A stretch of 64,000 bases of DNA from Sisyra terminalis (GCA_958496175.1 OY292279.1:3224001-3288000), one strand, 5' to 3'; shown: positions 1 through 13,770, counted from the first letter of the stretch. Made by a program: numbers and translations. The notes: a model not told the origin generated them from the sequence alone.

Positions 1-220
1 TGATCCAAACCACTGAGAAAGATTGCTTGGCAATCGAAATACGTATCTGGGCAAAACGTTACGAATATTTTTGTTTGAACTTCTGTTCAAATTAATGTTT
101 GTGGTATGATTTTTATATATTATTATATTAAATTATACTACATAAATTGGACTGGAATATATCTTATATATTGTGTACACAGTATAACTGTTCAAAGTCA
201 GCGAAAAAATCTTATTTTGG
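1..220 (+). repeat. Dispersed repeat arm (same family as 23500-23735)
   Basis: This stretch aligns along its length with 23505-23735, and in inverse with 23265-23460. It opens with the conserved hairpin block GATTGC-TTG-GCAATC followed by GAAATACGTATCTGGG, then an AT-rich body. Only one arm is in the window; a partner arm may lie upstream. It has no coding potential: the short reading frame inside has no support. Confidence 0.7.
10..51 (+). ncRNA. Degenerate hammerhead-like motif
   Basis: Helix I can form from CCA (10-12) with TGG (48-50), helix II from GATTGC/GCAATC around a TTG loop (21-35), then GAAA (36-39) and the self-complementary ATACGTAT (39-46). The first core strand reads CTGAGAA, so the invariant G of CUGANGA is lost. 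This copy is probably inactive. Confidence 0.25.
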
Positions 221-2856
221 TCAAATTTTTGTTCAAATTATACTCAATACCCTTGGGTAGATCTTCAAGTTTCGCTGCTCTTTTTAGAAATCCACTATAG
301 GCCAATTAATAAGGAACAAAAATGGAGGTAGGTAATATTATTGGGTGACTTCAATGCGGTGGTAAACAACATTCTTTCGTACTATTAACTCTATGCTGGA
401 AATAACCTGATTGGTCTATAAGAATTGATTTCTTGTGGTTGTTTTTTGGTTACTATGTCATGGTGACATAAACCACTTGTCACTGTTCTACCAGATGGTT
501 TAAAGTCTTTTTTTCTTTCTTAAAAGCTCTTTAAACAAGCTTTTTGTTATTAAGTCATGTCCAAAAGCTTTGCTAGATTTTATGTCTAGAATAAGAGATT
601 TCAATTCTTTCAGTAGGTTGAATTTATGTCACTTTTTGTTATATATATTATATTTCCTGGATTTCATCAAAATTACTTATCCGATTGTTTGCTAGGTAGT
701 TACTTAAAGCCTAATTGGAAAAACGAGATTGTATTGTTGACGGAAAATTAAACTTCCCTTCTCGTTCAAAACAAAAACGGAGAAAGTTTTCTTTTTTTTT
801 TCTGAAATTTTTATACTTTCTTTCAAACAAAAGACACGGAGGGTTGTTTTCTATGTGCAGGGAAATAATTACTTTGGTAATTGACCACCGGCATTGATTT
901 ATTTTCAACAAATGATTCATTTGTTTCATATCCGTAAATCAAATTGATCTGAAAGAAAATTTAATGGTGAAATCCAAAACCAATTTAGCGGTAGTAATTT
1001 TCGTTGTATTTTTTTTTTTTAGGCGTTTTTCTCATTCTTCGCTTAAATCACCCACATTGGCTTTTTTCCTATTCGATTGAAAGCCCTGTTCTTGTCGTCG
1101 TCGTCGTCCATTATCATTTCGGGGGCTCTTTTGTTGAATTTCCCCATTGGATAATTATCAAACGAGAACAAATGAATTGTGATTTGAAATAAATTGGAGC
1201 TTTTTTTTTCCCCCGTTGATCGAGGCGAGGCCAATCGAGGGCTTGCTCTATCTATTGAAATTAACGATTTCCAATTTAATTTTCCAATGAATGTAATTTA
1301 AATTCGCATAAATTTTTCGTCCTTTTTTTCTAGGAACGATGGTTCGTTTTTTGGGTGACGATAATGAATCGATTAAACTTGTTTAACACATTTTGTCGAT
1401 TGGAAATCGACGGGATTTGAGCGAGGAATATTTGGAGGGATGCAAGAAAAAGAGGATAAATGTAATGGGGATGATAATCGCATTGATTTCGGCATTGTCA
1501 TCCTTGTTCTTGCGACAATTATTTCCCGTTCCTTCACCATGCCATCGTCACCCTTGTCTACTGCACGTTCTAATCAAGACGCAGTGTAAAACACTTGAAA
1601 CTTTTCTCCCCCAATTCCGTAAGTTTTCTATTAGTGTGACACTAAGAAGTGTTACAAAAAAAAAAAGAAAATGTGGTGACAAACAAGTGAAAAAAGTGTT
1701 CACGATTGGAATAATCGCTGGAATGAGGAAGTAGGCAAAAAGTTGGAAAATTCGAAAGAATGTACATCCTTATGGTGGGTAAAGCTTTGGAAATAAACCT
1801 CGAAACACGAGGGACTTTAACGATAAAACCACAGTAAATTGTGTCATCATCTTCTTCATCGTTTTTATTGGAAATTAATTGAGTTACATCTTATCGATGA
1901 GAAAAATTTTCAACCAAAAAAAAAAAAAATCAACCACTTAAGCTGCTTATATTTTTGAATTCAAATTTTTTAAAATGCTTGATCCCCTACAGACTAACTT
2001 ACCAAAAGATTAATGCATTTTCCTGCACCATACCAAACAAAAAAGAAATGTATTCAAACGATTCTCGAAAAGTAGCCATGGAATAATTAATTTTCTTTTG
2101 TTTCACCAACCGACCGATGCGCCATTTGTAAAAACAAAAGACCATCGTAATGGGTGAGCTTTTCTTTTATTTTCTATTCATTTTTTTTTGTTGTTGTAGT
2201 TGGTCTGACATATGTCTTGTCGTCAAATTCACCCTCTTGGTGGCTCTCCATTAAACATAATACCTTTTAAATATAAACATTTTCGGTCGATCCACTTAGT
2301 CGAACATTAAGGGTGACAAATTATCTTTGACATGGTTCATCATTTAGACACAATCCATCATTGGGTCCCACCTCGACGTACAACTCGCCACTTCCGTTCC
2401 AAAGGGCGCCAAATCAAAAGGGATGGAACGTAAAAAAAATTTTTCCCCACTTGAAAAGATTGAAAAAGTCTTGAAAGGTCAGCATAAGGGTAGCAACCAC
2501 TCTCACACCCCCGATATAGGAATCGAAGAGATAAACAATTAATCAAATCTACAATGGTAATGTTTTGACCATTTGGAATATTCCAAATATTTTTTGCCAG
2601 TTTTTTGACAACCCTCTTTGGCCATTTTGACTTTTAGGGGGTTTATTAATTGTTCGGGTTTGTTTTGTCCCGAAAGGGATGTTTTTTTTTGCTAATAGCG
2701 TTTGTTGTAAGGAAAAAAAAAAACGTTTTCGTTTTGGTCGACATAAGTTCTCTACACTCACAGGAAAATCCGGTTCCTGATTTATTTCCATAGTGTCACG
2801 CATCCCTTAAGAATGATTAATGGTCCTTTATATTTTCTATATTAAATGTATAATTT
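221..2856. other. AT-rich non-coding stretch, no gene seen
   Basis: I find no frame with an ATG, coding-like composition and splice sites. The stretch has many A and T homopolymer runs and scattered pyrimidine-rich patches. The longest frames (near 1393-1734 and 2549-2803) are low-complexity and resemble nothing. It may be intergenic or intronic. Confidence 0.6.
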
Positions 2857-5298
2857 ACGTATGCCAAACTACAAAATCGGGTAGAAAAAATGTCGATAAA
2901 TAACGTGAAAGCAATCGCTTAAAGGAAAATTGCATTTTTGGTATTTGTCTTAATAAAATTTGGGGGAAAAATCGTTTTATTTTTATTCGATTGGTATACT
3001 AACTGGTATGGTATCTCAAGAAAATTCACAAAAAAAAATTATCCTTTTTGATAAACCTCTGGATAGAATAATAAGAAAATGAACTAATATTTACTCAGTT
3101 ATTTGTATTGAATATTTGTCCAAGATTTTAGACAAGAAACTAAAAACTACATAAATTCTAAACCAGATTTTCCAAATTTTCCGACAGATACAACTTGAAG
3201 CTTATTTTCCAGACTTGTTTTTAGAAAAAAAAATTTTTTTCTAAATTTTCTAACGTCAATTCACTTCCATCGGCATCAAAAAATTCGACAAAGATTTCTT
3301 CGGTTTTCTATGGAAAATTTTTACAGATCCTGGAAAATTTGTGCAAGGAAAATCATTTAAAACAAAAGAAAAACCTGTAATGAATTTCCTAGAGATTATT
3401 TGAAAATGAACTAAAATTTACTCAGTTCTTTGTATTGAATATTTGTCCAAGATTTTAGACAAGAAACTAAAAACTACATAAATTTTTCGATAGATACAAC
3501 TTGAAGCTTATTTTCCAGGTTTGTTTCTAGAAAAAAATATTTTTTTCTAAATTTTCTAACGTCAATTCACTTCCATCGGCATCAAAAAATTCGACAAAGA
3601 TTTCTTCGGTTTTCTATGAAAATTTTTTATAGATCCTGGAAAATTTGTACAAGAAAAATTATTTGAAACAAAAGAAAAACCTGTAATGAATTTCCTAGAG
3701 ATTATTTGAATCAAAAGCTTCAATAGAAGCCTTATAAAAAATAGAAAAAAAACCTAATTAGTTGAAAATTTGAGCTTACGTATGCCAAACTATAAATCGG
3801 GGAAAAAAAATGTCGATAAATAACTTGACAGCAAACGTTTAAAGGAAAATTGTATTTTTGGTATTTATCTTAATAAAATTTAAAGGTAAAAAAATTGTTT
3901 TATTATTGTTCGTTTGGTATACTAACAAGTATAGTATCTCAAGGAAATTCACAAAAAAAATTATCCTTTTGAATAAACCTCTGGATAGAATAGCAAGAAA
4001 ATGAACTAAAATTTACTCAGTTCTTTGTATTGAATATTTATACAAGATTTTAGACAAGAAACTAAAAACTTCATAAATTCTAAACCGAATTTTCCAAATT
4101 TTCCGATAGATACAACTTAAAGCTTATTTTTTAGACTTGTTTCTAGAAAAAAATATTTTTTCTATAGTCAATTCACTTCCATTGGCTTCAAAATATTCGA
4201 CAAAGATTTCTTCGGTTTTCTATGGAAAATTTTTACAGATCCTGGAAAATTTGTGCAAAGAAAATCAATTGAAACAAAAGAAAAGCTTGTAATGAATTTC
4301 CTAGAGATTATTTGAAAATGAACTAAAATTTACTCAGTTCTTTGTATTGAATATTTGTCCAAGATTTTAGACAAGAAACTAAAAACTACATAAATTTTCC
4401 GACAGATACAACTTGAAGCTTATTTTCCAGGTTTGTTTCTAGAAAAAAATATTTTTTTCTAAATTCTCTAACGTCAATTCACTTCCATTGGCTTCAAAAT
4501 ATTCGACAAAGATTTCTTCTGCTTTCAGTGGAAAATTTTTATAGATCCTGGAAAATTTGTACAAGAAAAATCATTTAAAACAAAAGAAAAACCTGTAATG
4601 AATTTCCTAGAGATTATTTGAAAATGAACTAAAATTTACTCAATTGTTTGTATTGAATATTTGTCCAAGATTTTAGACAAGAAACTAAAAACTACATAAA
4701 TTTTCCGATAGATACAACTTGAAGCTTATTTTCCAGGTTTGTTTCTAGAAAAAAAGATTTTTTTCTAAATTTTCTAACGTCAATTCACTTCCATCGGCTT
4801 CAAAATATTCGACAAAGATTTCTTCTGCTTTCAGTGGAAAATTTTTATAGATTCTGGAAAATTTGTACAAGAAAATTAATTTAAAACAAAAGAAAAGCCT
4901 GTAATGAATTTCCTAGAGATTATTTGAAAAAGAACTAAAATTTACTCAATTGTTTGTATTGAATATTTGTCCAAGATTTTAGACAAGAAACTAAAAACTA
5001 CATAAATTTTCCGATAGATACAACTTGAAGCTTATTTTCCAGGTTTGTTTCTAGAAAAAAATATTTTTTTCTAAATTTTCTAACGTCAATTCACTTCCAT
5101 CGGCTTCAAAATATTCGACAAAGATTTCTTCTGCTTTCAGTCGAAAATTTTTATAGATCCTGGAAAATTTGTACAAGAAAAATCATTTGAAACAAAGGAA
5201 AAACGTGTAAAGAATTTCCTAGAGTTTATTTGAATCAAAAGCTTCAATTGAAGCCTTATAAAAAATAGAAAAAAAAACTAATTAGTGGAAAATTTGAG
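2857..5298. repeat. Tandem array with ~306-bp unit and higher-order blocks
   Basis: The phrase TTGTATTGAATATTTGTCCA or a close variant recurs at about 3103, 3430, 4025, 4342, 4648 and 4954, giving spacings of 327, 595, 317, 306 and 306 bp. The array has two blocks: each opens with a ~230-bp header starting TACGTATGCCAAACTA (2857 and 3777, 920 bp apart) and closes with a tail ending in TTTGAGCTT (near 3776 and 5298). Block 1 holds two units and block 2 four. The last units are the most alike, as expected from recent local duplication. No reading frame is conserved. It is a satellite-like array or the tandem part of a non-autonomous element. Confidence 0.85.
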
Positions 5299-5934
5299 CT
5301 TTTGTAGTCTCATCCCCCCAAAGGGGGATGCAAGTCTCTCATTTGATTCATTTGTTATTTGCAACAAAAGAATTTTGTTTTTGTTTCGGTTACCAAAATA
5401 CCTAATCACGATAGTCAATTGTTTCTTTCGGTACAATCCAATGGGCCAGGGAAATGGGGAAATGATGGAACATGTCAACGGGGGCAACCAAGCAATTCGG
5501 GATGATGCGGGCTAAAAATCTTGAAAACAAAAGACGACATGTCATCGTGGAAGGAATTAGTTCAAGTTATAAATGTCACATGTTGTTGGAACAATGCATT
5601 TCAACCCCGCTTCAGCTCCAAATCGCCCTCCATTGTTGTCGTTATTGTGCTGCCTGCGTATTCAATTGATTCGCTGATTTATCCTTAAAAGAATATTTGG
5701 GCACCGCGGAAGAATGGGGAAAATCTTGACATGTTGTTTGGCTTTCGTTGGAATCAATGGCGACGATGTGTGACGCCGGAAAAAAAAGCTCTTCGCTTTG
5801 TTATGTGACGAGAAGAAATCATATTGTGTCTTCCAGATGACATGTTCCACTTTATATGTTACACGTGGATCTGGAACGGGGAAATTGCTAGGCTCTGTTA
5901 AGTAGGGGATGTCGGTGGATTCGCATGATCCCGT

Positions 5935-5953
5935 GGGAGAGCTTCGCTCTCCC
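5935..5953. other. Short GC-rich perfect hairpin
   Basis: GGGAGAGC (5935-5942) and GCTCTCCC (5946-5953) form an 8-bp stem with a TTC loop. It is much more GC-rich than its flanks and too short for a microRNA precursor. The role is unknown. Confidence 0.5.
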
Positions 5954-6326
5954 CCGCACGTTTAATGTTAACTAACTTTTCTTTCATTTCACATTGGGCT
6001 TAGTTACCCGAATGTCAAGTAAAGCAACCCGAAAGCTCTGGCAATAAGGCGCTCTGTTTGTTTGATTGATATTTAATATTTTCTTTTATGAAAGGCGGAA
6101 AAAAACCATACGACTTAATATTTAATTCCCGTCTCTTATCCCTGAAAGAAAATCTCATCCGATTGCAATTTCGTTGGAGACATTTCCCGACGTTTTTTTT
6201 TTCCTTTTTTGTGTCCCCATTGCTACTCCTATCCAGTTGGTTTGGCTAATAGGGACAATTAATGGTGCTTAAATTCATTTCATTTTTACGGGAAATGTGT
6301 GTGGGACGATCGTGTAAGCGACTTTG

Positions 6327-6334
6327 TGACGTCA
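6327..6334. promoter_or_regulatory. CRE-type palindrome TGACGTCA
   Basis: An exact TGACGTCA, the consensus bound by CREB/ATF bZIP factors, stands in non-coding sequence. No transcription start is visible nearby. One 8-bp match in 64 kb can be chance. Confidence 0.2.
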
Positions 6335-6830
6335 CAGGTTTTAATGAGTGGAACGCCGCAGAATAAATCCAGGAGAGGGATTTTCTTACGGAAATTTATT
6401 TAATGAACAACGTGTTAGAGATGAAATGTAACGGTTTGCGATGAACTGTGAGAAAAATGAAAGAGCTGTACAGCATGTGGAGGGTGGATGAGGGATGAAC
6501 GTACTTAGGGGTAGTACACTGAAGAAATTAATTAAAAGAAATCCGATTCAACCATGGAAAAATGTACGGTAAATATTTTATTTAGCGTTTGAAAGTAAAA
6601 GAAATATATTAAATCCGTTCAAAATAAGAAAAACTGTGGAAAACTTAATGAAAAATTTATTTTCGCTGAATATAACAATGTAAATTTTAAATTTACAACT
6701 TCCAGAGAAAAGGAACGATACAAAAAAAATATTTACTATAAAAAATTATAAGATCGGATAAGTTTTCGAGATGAATGGATAAAATATTTCCTAAAAATGA
6801 GCCGAAAGAATTATATGTTGGGGTGGTGCA

Positions 6831-8181
6831 TAGACTGGGCCAAAAAAATCGACTTTTTTTTTAAAATAAATCGAAAATATTGTTCAAGGTGACAAAAAAA
6901 AAAAATATCGGGAAGGTTTAAGCCCTTAATATGAATATTAAGAGGTCTACCATCTTTAATTTCATTTTTTTATTTGTACTTTCATTTTTGCATCAATGCT
7001 TTCAGACAATCAAGAAAAAAAAATTATCTGCACATATGTTTATGGAAAATTAAATTCCCTACAAAAAAGGTCTCTGTAAAAATTTTTACCAGACACGCAG
7101 TTTCCGAATAATCAAGCTTCAGACATTGATATAATTTTTAGATTTATCTTCTTTATTTTTGAATTTTATAATTAATGAACAAATAACAATATAGAAATTT
7201 ATTGCAATCAAAATAGAAATAAGTATATAGAAAAGAATAATATAGACTCTTGATGGGAATTTAATGCTCTACAAAAAAGGTTTCTAAAAGTTTTAACTTA
7301 AATCACTTTTTCAAAAGTTATTCACAATTAAAGTTGAAGGAAAAATTTAATAATTGTTATTTTCGTTGTTGAACCAATTTTTAAAGAGTGATTTTATGTA
7401 AAAATGTTTAAACACCTTTTTTGTAGAACCTTAAATTTTCTTTAAAAATCTGTATTGTTCTTTTCTAAATATTCATTTGTTCGTTAGTTACAAAATTCCA
7501 TAATGGAGTTCCATTGAAAAATCAAGTTTTCCATTGAATTTTCTTCACACACAAAAAAAATGCTTTGTCCCAAAAGATATGGTAGATGGTTGGTACGGGG
7601 TTAAATTCCTTTTGATTTGTAAAAACAGGCATTTTATTGCAATCAAAATAGAAATAAGTATATAGAAATGAACAATATAGATTCTTGAAGGGAATTTAAT
7701 GCTCTACAAAAAAGGTCTCTTATCGTTGAAAAAGTGATTTTACGTAAAAACGTTAAGATACCTTTTTTGTAGAGCATTAAATTTCCTTCAAGAATCTATA
7801 TTGTTCATTTCCATATAAATATTTTTTTGTTCGTCAGTTACAAAATTCCAAAATAAAGAAGATAGATCTAAAAATTATATCAATGTTTCAGGCTTGATTA
7901 TTCGGAAACGGCGGGTCTGGCAAAAATTTTTAAAGAAACCTTTTTTGTAGGAAATTTAATTTTCTATAAACATATGTGTAGTTAAATTTTTTTACCCTTA
8001 CAGTGTGACAGCCTTGCCGCAAAAATGAAAGCACAAATAAAAATCGAAATTAAAGATGATAGACTTCTTAATATAAATATTAAGGACTCAAACCTTCCCG
8101 ATATTTTTTTTTGTCATCTTGATCAATATTTTCGATATACTTTTCAAAAAATAAAATAGTCAATTTTTTTGGCCCAGTCTA
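6831..8181. mobile_element. Foldback element, family A, complete (1351 bp)
   Basis: The ends are mirror images: it begins TAGACTGGGCCAAAAAAATC and ends TTTTTTTGGCCCAGTCTA, with TA at both borders as for TA-target transposons. Inside, the arms carry an imperfect TTAATATTAATATTAA block (near 6924 and 8069) and further hairpins built on CTCTACAAAAAAGGT and its complement (near 7266, 7415, 7698, 7763). The segment 7499-7640 recurs at 17388-17525. There is no transposase, so it is a non-autonomous multi-hairpin element. Confidence 0.85.
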
Positions 8182-9110
8182 GTACTTACACCAAAGAGGC
8201 GAATTTTAATTTTTGGTCGTTTTTCAGTCATCAAACTTTTTAAAATCTAGTTTTCTTATGAACCAATGGTTGTGATCTGGAGTAATTTTTAATTCGGCTT
8301 AAAAACATTAAGGTAGCAATTTTTTGTCATTTATTTTATTTTAAATTCAAATATAAAATCTTCCAAACTAACTTTTCTTCGTTATTTAGAACAATTAGAA
8401 AACCATTTATTGTTATTAAAAATAAATTAAATATTCGAATTTATTTTCACAATTTCCACTAATTTCCAATGATTTTGTATTAACAACGTCCAAATGTGCG
8501 AAATTGATAGGCTTTTTAGTCATAATATTCAATATAAAAAAGATCATAATTGTTTTTGTTTTACATTGTAATACCAAATATAAATGCACTTTTGTGTCGA
8601 TAAAATTTGGTAAGTCTTTTCCTTATAAAATGCAGATATATAATAATAATGGTAAATTGAAAATTCCTACCCTTAAAGAGTGAAAAATGGTGGCCAAGTT
8701 TGTATGGGATATTGTCTAATAAATAATGGAAATTTCAAATTTTATTATCAAAGTGCCATTGTAGACGAAATGTTTTACCCTTTAATATAAAACAAAGTTG
8801 ATTTAAAATTAGAAAAAAAACACTGTCTGTTTAAAAATTTAAACTCTTGAAGATATATCTGAAAATAGTTAATCGAAGTTTATACGTGAGCTTAAAGCAT
8901 TTGATTCTCACAAATTGTAATCCTGAAAATCCAAAATACGTATACATAAATAACGTACCCCTGGAAATTCGGCGATCTTCTTTCCAGCAATTTTGTGAAC
9001 TAAAGTTAGTAGCAGAGAAAAGAAACTTATAAGTTTCTAGTTATAACTATAAAGTTATACTTTTTAAACAATATTTAACATAAATTGTGGTAACTGTAAT
9101 CATAAATTTG
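8182..9110. other. AT-rich non-coding stretch, nothing recognised
   Basis: Very AT-rich sequence lies between the foldback element and the next repeat fragment. I see no coding frame, RNA gene or internal repeat. Confidence 0.5.
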
Positions 9111-9190
9111 AACGTATTTCGATTGCCAAGCAATCTACATCAGTACTTATCAAGTAGTATTGAATCGCTCCATAACTGCAATGAGTCACA
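9111..9190 (-). repeat. Fragment of the hammerhead-like dispersed repeat
   Basis: On the - strand it reads through the CACTCC-type arm, then a degenerate CTGATGTA core, the GATTGC-TTG-GCAATC hairpin and GAAATACGT. It matches the arms of 23265-23690 in order but stops just past the hairpin, so it is a truncated old copy. Confidence 0.55.
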
Positions 9191-12100
9191 AACCAAATAT
9201 TTGCGAAAATATTTTCTTCAAGAAAAATATATTCAGCTGGCAAATCATTCGGTTGAAAAATCATCCCTCATTTCATTTCATCCCTTTTTCATCCGCGTAA
9301 ATATGGTCATTGTAACACGATAATAATATGTGTGTTCAATTGTTCAATTTCCCATTTTGATGAGGTCGTATATCAACCCGAAAAAAAAAAACGGTGCCCC
9401 AAGAAAAAGTATCTATACGAATTTATTACCAGGAATAAATCGGGAACGAACACGTGTTCCCGGTTGGTTTTTTTCAGATCCTTTTTTTTTTGCTCACTTC
9501 ATCGAGCAATAATCGTCTTACGAATTTTCATCAATAATATAGTGCCAGTTTTCCCGGGTTTCTCATCATCAACAAAAACTGCCCTCCATTTACATAAATT
9601 AAACGACGGCATTAAATAGGGACGATAATAATCTCCTGTTAAGATGACAGGAGCAAGCCGATATCCCGAAAGGGATGCATTCATCTAGTGGCTATTGCAT
9701 TAATAAATCATATAATTGACACGCATTAAAGAAATGGATAATTCGGGAATTATTTTTAAGTACTTTTTTTTGGGGGGCTTTTATTGATTTTTTAACAAAA
9801 GTTAAAAATTGTGAAGGGTTTAAAATGTGTTATGTTTGGAGAAATTCACCGGTTTTAGTCCAGTTCCCATGGGATAAACGGACAGTTTCATTGTTAATGG
9901 ACAGTGCGTCGTTCATTTTACAACCCTGCCCCGGCCTCATTTTCCTTGCATCCCCTCATTTCTCTTGCGTGAAAAACCCGCACATGATTTTCGCCACGAA
10001 AGCCGTGAGGAGTGAAACCACGAGATACGATGGACCAGTTCGTGAAAATTTCCACGATAGTCATTAAAAATACAACGATTTGCGACTGGTTCGGGGTGGA
10101 CGTTAAACGTGATTTTCGAAGGGAAACGTAGTCGGTGTCTTTCGCAGCCCTTTATTTAATTGTCTTGTGAAATGGCCGAATATGTCCTGGAATTGCCCGT
10201 TCCCGGGCATGGTCACCCTATTCCCGGACAAGAATAATTATTTTTATCTCGGCTCATGTAATTTTCGTATTACGTTAATTGTGTTAGATGGGCAATGGGT
10301 TTTGACCCATTATATAATTAAAATTGGGCACCACATTCGAGGCAGCATTGTAAAATGTTATTTTTATTATGCGTTTTTTTGGTGTGCAACAAAGTTTAAT
10401 TGCATTTTCCGTGCGACAAATGGATGTAATTCAATTAATTTATTTGTCAAATTAGACACAGAAAGGAAGTTGGATGAGAAAAAGAAATTTCACTTAAAAA
10501 GTTAATATGCCACCTGTCGGTTACAGGAACGACCAAATCTTGTTATCCTGTCGAGTATTGTTCTTCTAATAATCGATTTTTGAAAAAAAAAAAAAAATCA
10601 ATTCTTTAAAGGATAATTTCACAATGAAAATCCATATTAATTTACAAGTTTCTCATATTATACATATCGTATTTCATCCCCTAATCCTAATTAGTCGGAT
10701 ATAGTTATAATAATAATATTATCTAACTAACCCTCTCGCATTATCCTACTTTGTATACAAAGGACAACGTCAAAGTTTTTACACCGAACAATATATCTGC
10801 TATCCTATCTTATTCAACCCCTTCATCCCACCCCATCGCTGTTGGCGGCCATCAATCGAAAATATCCACGTGAGATTTCAATAAAACATGTACACTGTCG
10901 AAAATCATCCCTTGTTTATCCTACGTATGAAAATTCGAAACCAACCCCTATTTAAATGGAAGCCGAGAATTCCAAGTTTCGTAAAATGATTCTATTTGAA
11001 CTGATTGCATTATCACCATAGCAATATCTAATTTAATGGTGGTTTATATCCCCTTTTGGGACGCAATAGGGACAGTTGGGGGAGGTGGTTAGAGAAAAAC
11101 ATTTTTATACAAAAAAAAAAAAAAAATTGAGTTAAAAGTTGTTCGAGTCATTTTTATATCAAATCTTTCCTTCCCCATTCTGATGTCTCGAGTGTCAATT
11201 TTTTTTTTTTGTTTCATAAACATTCCCGACTTGTCCTGTTCTCTATCCCGAAACTCTTTCTACATTCAGTTTTGAAAACTGCAGTAAAAAGAATTATGTA
11301 AATAAGGAATAAATCTCGACAGAACATATTTAAATAATACCTGACTATAACAACATTTATGCTACGAAAAACATGGGGATGAGGGGGAGGGGTAAATTTT
11401 GGTGTGGGGCGGTGAAATGAGATGAGATGAGCCTGAGATGGAGTACGAGTCGCTTAAACACGCGAGATGAAGGATTTGATAAAGCAGGATAAAGGAATAT
11501 AATGGCGACGGGAGGAATGGTGGAAAACGATGGTTTTTAAGGGTGCCGCGGCCGTTTGGGGTGTGGGTTTTTTGTGTGTGTATATGAGTCGTTGTACATC
11601 ATTTTTCAAAAGATACTAAGATCGTGCTGTTTCTACCCTCCACTCCTCTTGTTTATAAAAATAAACCACGCAAATAATTCATCCCCATTCTACCACCGCG
11701 GCCACCAACCCCCAAACACAAGAAAATCATTTCCAAGAGAAACTAAAACCGAACCGAAACGGCAAAAAATTGGCAAAAAAAAAAAAAAAAAACAAGCGAC
11801 AAGTGAAAATGAAAATCTGAAATGAGAACGAGAAACGTGCACGTTTGAAATGAACAAGGAGATGTAAGAGCCTTTAAAAAATACATCATATTTTTTCTTG
11901 GAGCAAATAATGCGAAAAACTTTTCACAAAACGTTTCCAACATTAATTCAAGCACGAATTTATATACGAAACTAGTCTGGCTTTCAATCCCGTGAAAAAA
12001 AAAATACGTATTTTTTTACCAATTTTCCTAGATTCTATATCGGATTTTTTTCCCATTGAAAAATTATGCAAAATTGTAATTATATTTTTTTGAAACTTTT

Positions 12101-12887
12101 TTCTCGGATTTCATTCGATACAACCCCTTAATGCGGGGTTGTGAATGTTAATAATAAAACGTGGCTGTGACACCTGAAAATATCACGCAGCGTATGAAAA
12201 TATTTTTAGTCTGATCAAAAACACACTTCCGACCCATAAACATCCCCTAATTCTTGCATCTCTACAATGCTTAAATCAACCCCATCCCAACGACGTAACG
12301 TTTCATTGATGACGTGTGTTATTAATATTTTGACACATTTAAATTTAAAATTGACAATAACGTCTAAAAATAACATGTAAACAAACAAAAACAGCAAAAA
12401 AATAACATGGAATTCGAAAAACGACAGCACCAGCTTCGGAAAATCACAATCGTGAAAATTGTATTGTAAATCCTTGAAAAAAATAAGTTCACTTATTGTA
12501 TTTGAATGGTAGTAAATAAATTAATTGAATTTTGGAAATAAAAGCTTGAGAACTATTAGAATTTCCTCCTTTATCAACCCACAGCATCCCTCGCTGTACC
12601 AATTATAAGTCTCCTTCAATATATACATTTATCAATAACATTTTGAGATAATTTGGTGTACCTCTAACAATCACTACAATGAAGTATTGACAGTTGGAAA
12701 AACCGTTTTCTTGGGTTTTCAGGTATTTTACTGATATGAGAAAAGGATAAAAACAATCTTTAAAGTGGATTGAATATCGTGACAAAATTTGAACTAAATC
12801 GATGCAAAACTTTTTGAGTTTTTGAAATCTACACAAACCAACATAACAATTGTATATATGTAGATAAAAATAGATTCATGGTTTATT
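9191..12887. other. Long non-coding stretch, no gene seen
   Basis: There are many short pyrimidine-rich patches and A/T runs but no supportable gene. The longest open frame (from 10167) starts at GTG and resembles nothing. Small inverted repeats occur, such as CGGGAAC with GTTCCCG around a CACGTG E-box (about 9437-9462). No copies of the foldback families fall here, so it may be a retained unique spacer or intron. Confidence 0.5.
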
Positions 12888-12889
12888 TA

Positions 12890-13063
12890 AATCAGAGGTT
12901 GTCAAAAGGCACACCGGGACACTTTTTTTGGACCCACAAGAAGTGGTGAAAACCAATATATTAAAAATATTTACAATGTATCTTCACATTTAGTATGGAG
13001 AATTTGAGGTATCACTTCAAAAGTGGTCCACAGTATTGTTTGGGTTGGCCACCTCTGGTTTCA
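12890..13063. mobile_element. Possible short MITE
   Basis: The left edge AAATCAGAGGTTGTCAA is a partial inverse of the right edge ending GGCCACCTCTGGTTT, enclosing about 175 bp without coding capacity. Only the terminal ~15 bases pair and with mismatches, and no second copy is present. The assignment is weak. Confidence 0.3.
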
Positions 13064-13586
13064 AGTGTGCTGAATTTTTGATATCTTAAAAAAGAACATT
13101 TATATTTAATTAAAAGATTCAATTTATGTCCAATTAATGGATGTTCGCGTGTTTACTTTAATCGGTCTTCTTTTGAATGCTACTTTTATCCATAATAATT
13201 AAACGTAAATAGGCAAACTTTTGTTCTGAAGAAAAATTAGTTGAACTTGATAACAAAGTTTTTATCAAATCAGTAAAGCTTTCTTTAAATTGGTACCAAA
13301 AGTAAAACCAGAAATAAATATCAGTACCAATATTTAGATTAAACTTGTTTTGTGACTTTTATACTTTTTTTTGGGCAAAACACTAAAATGTACCTGAAAA
13401 CAAAATATTATCGAAATTGATTAACCTGTTCTTAAGTTGTACGATAGAATTCAGGTAGACAAATATTTACGTTCAATTTTATCAACCTTTGGTCTATAAT
13501 GATTATTATTGGGACCAAAACTGTTTAAATTCCAACCTGGTGTTAAAATTGCAAAGAATTTCTACCTGTGCTCAACGGGTGGTATG

Positions 13587-13770
13587 AGATAACATAGTAG
13601 AAGCTTGAAGGCCAAAATGTAAGAAAAAGATATGTTTAAAGGTGATAATGTAATTATAATTGACAACAAATAATAAATACTTGAAACTAGTTCCAAATTC
13701 CTGAACGACATAATTATCACTGCCATTATCTCGTTCATATTTTGGACTTTAAGCTTTTACTATGTTATTT
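13587..13770. repeat. Imperfect inverted repeat, arms ~65 bp
   Basis: AACATAGTAGAAGCTTGAAG (from 13591) is mirrored at the right end, whose complement reads AACATAGTAAAAGCTTAAAG. Matching continues inward through CCAAAAT and GATAAT blocks. It may be the core of an old foldback element whose outer ends have decayed. Confidence 0.5.

Larger units (their letters stand above)
5299..6830. other. Non-coding stretch, no gene seen
   Basis: This part is less AT-rich than its surroundings and shows no repeat match inside the window. Open frames on both strands near 5278-5669 overlap each other and lack gene structure. Two short sites are listed separately (5935-5953 and 6327-6334). Confidence 0.5.

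Noticed and set aside
1393..1734. 113-codon + frame
   Set aside because: The start is not ATG, the composition follows local base bias, and no gene signals surround it.
5935..5953. Rho-independent bacterial terminator
   Set aside because: The hairpin is GC-rich but has no following T run and the context is eukaryotic.
10167..10505. 112-codon + frame
   Set aside because: It begins with GTG, which does not start insect proteins, and has no splice acceptor, promoter or resemblance.
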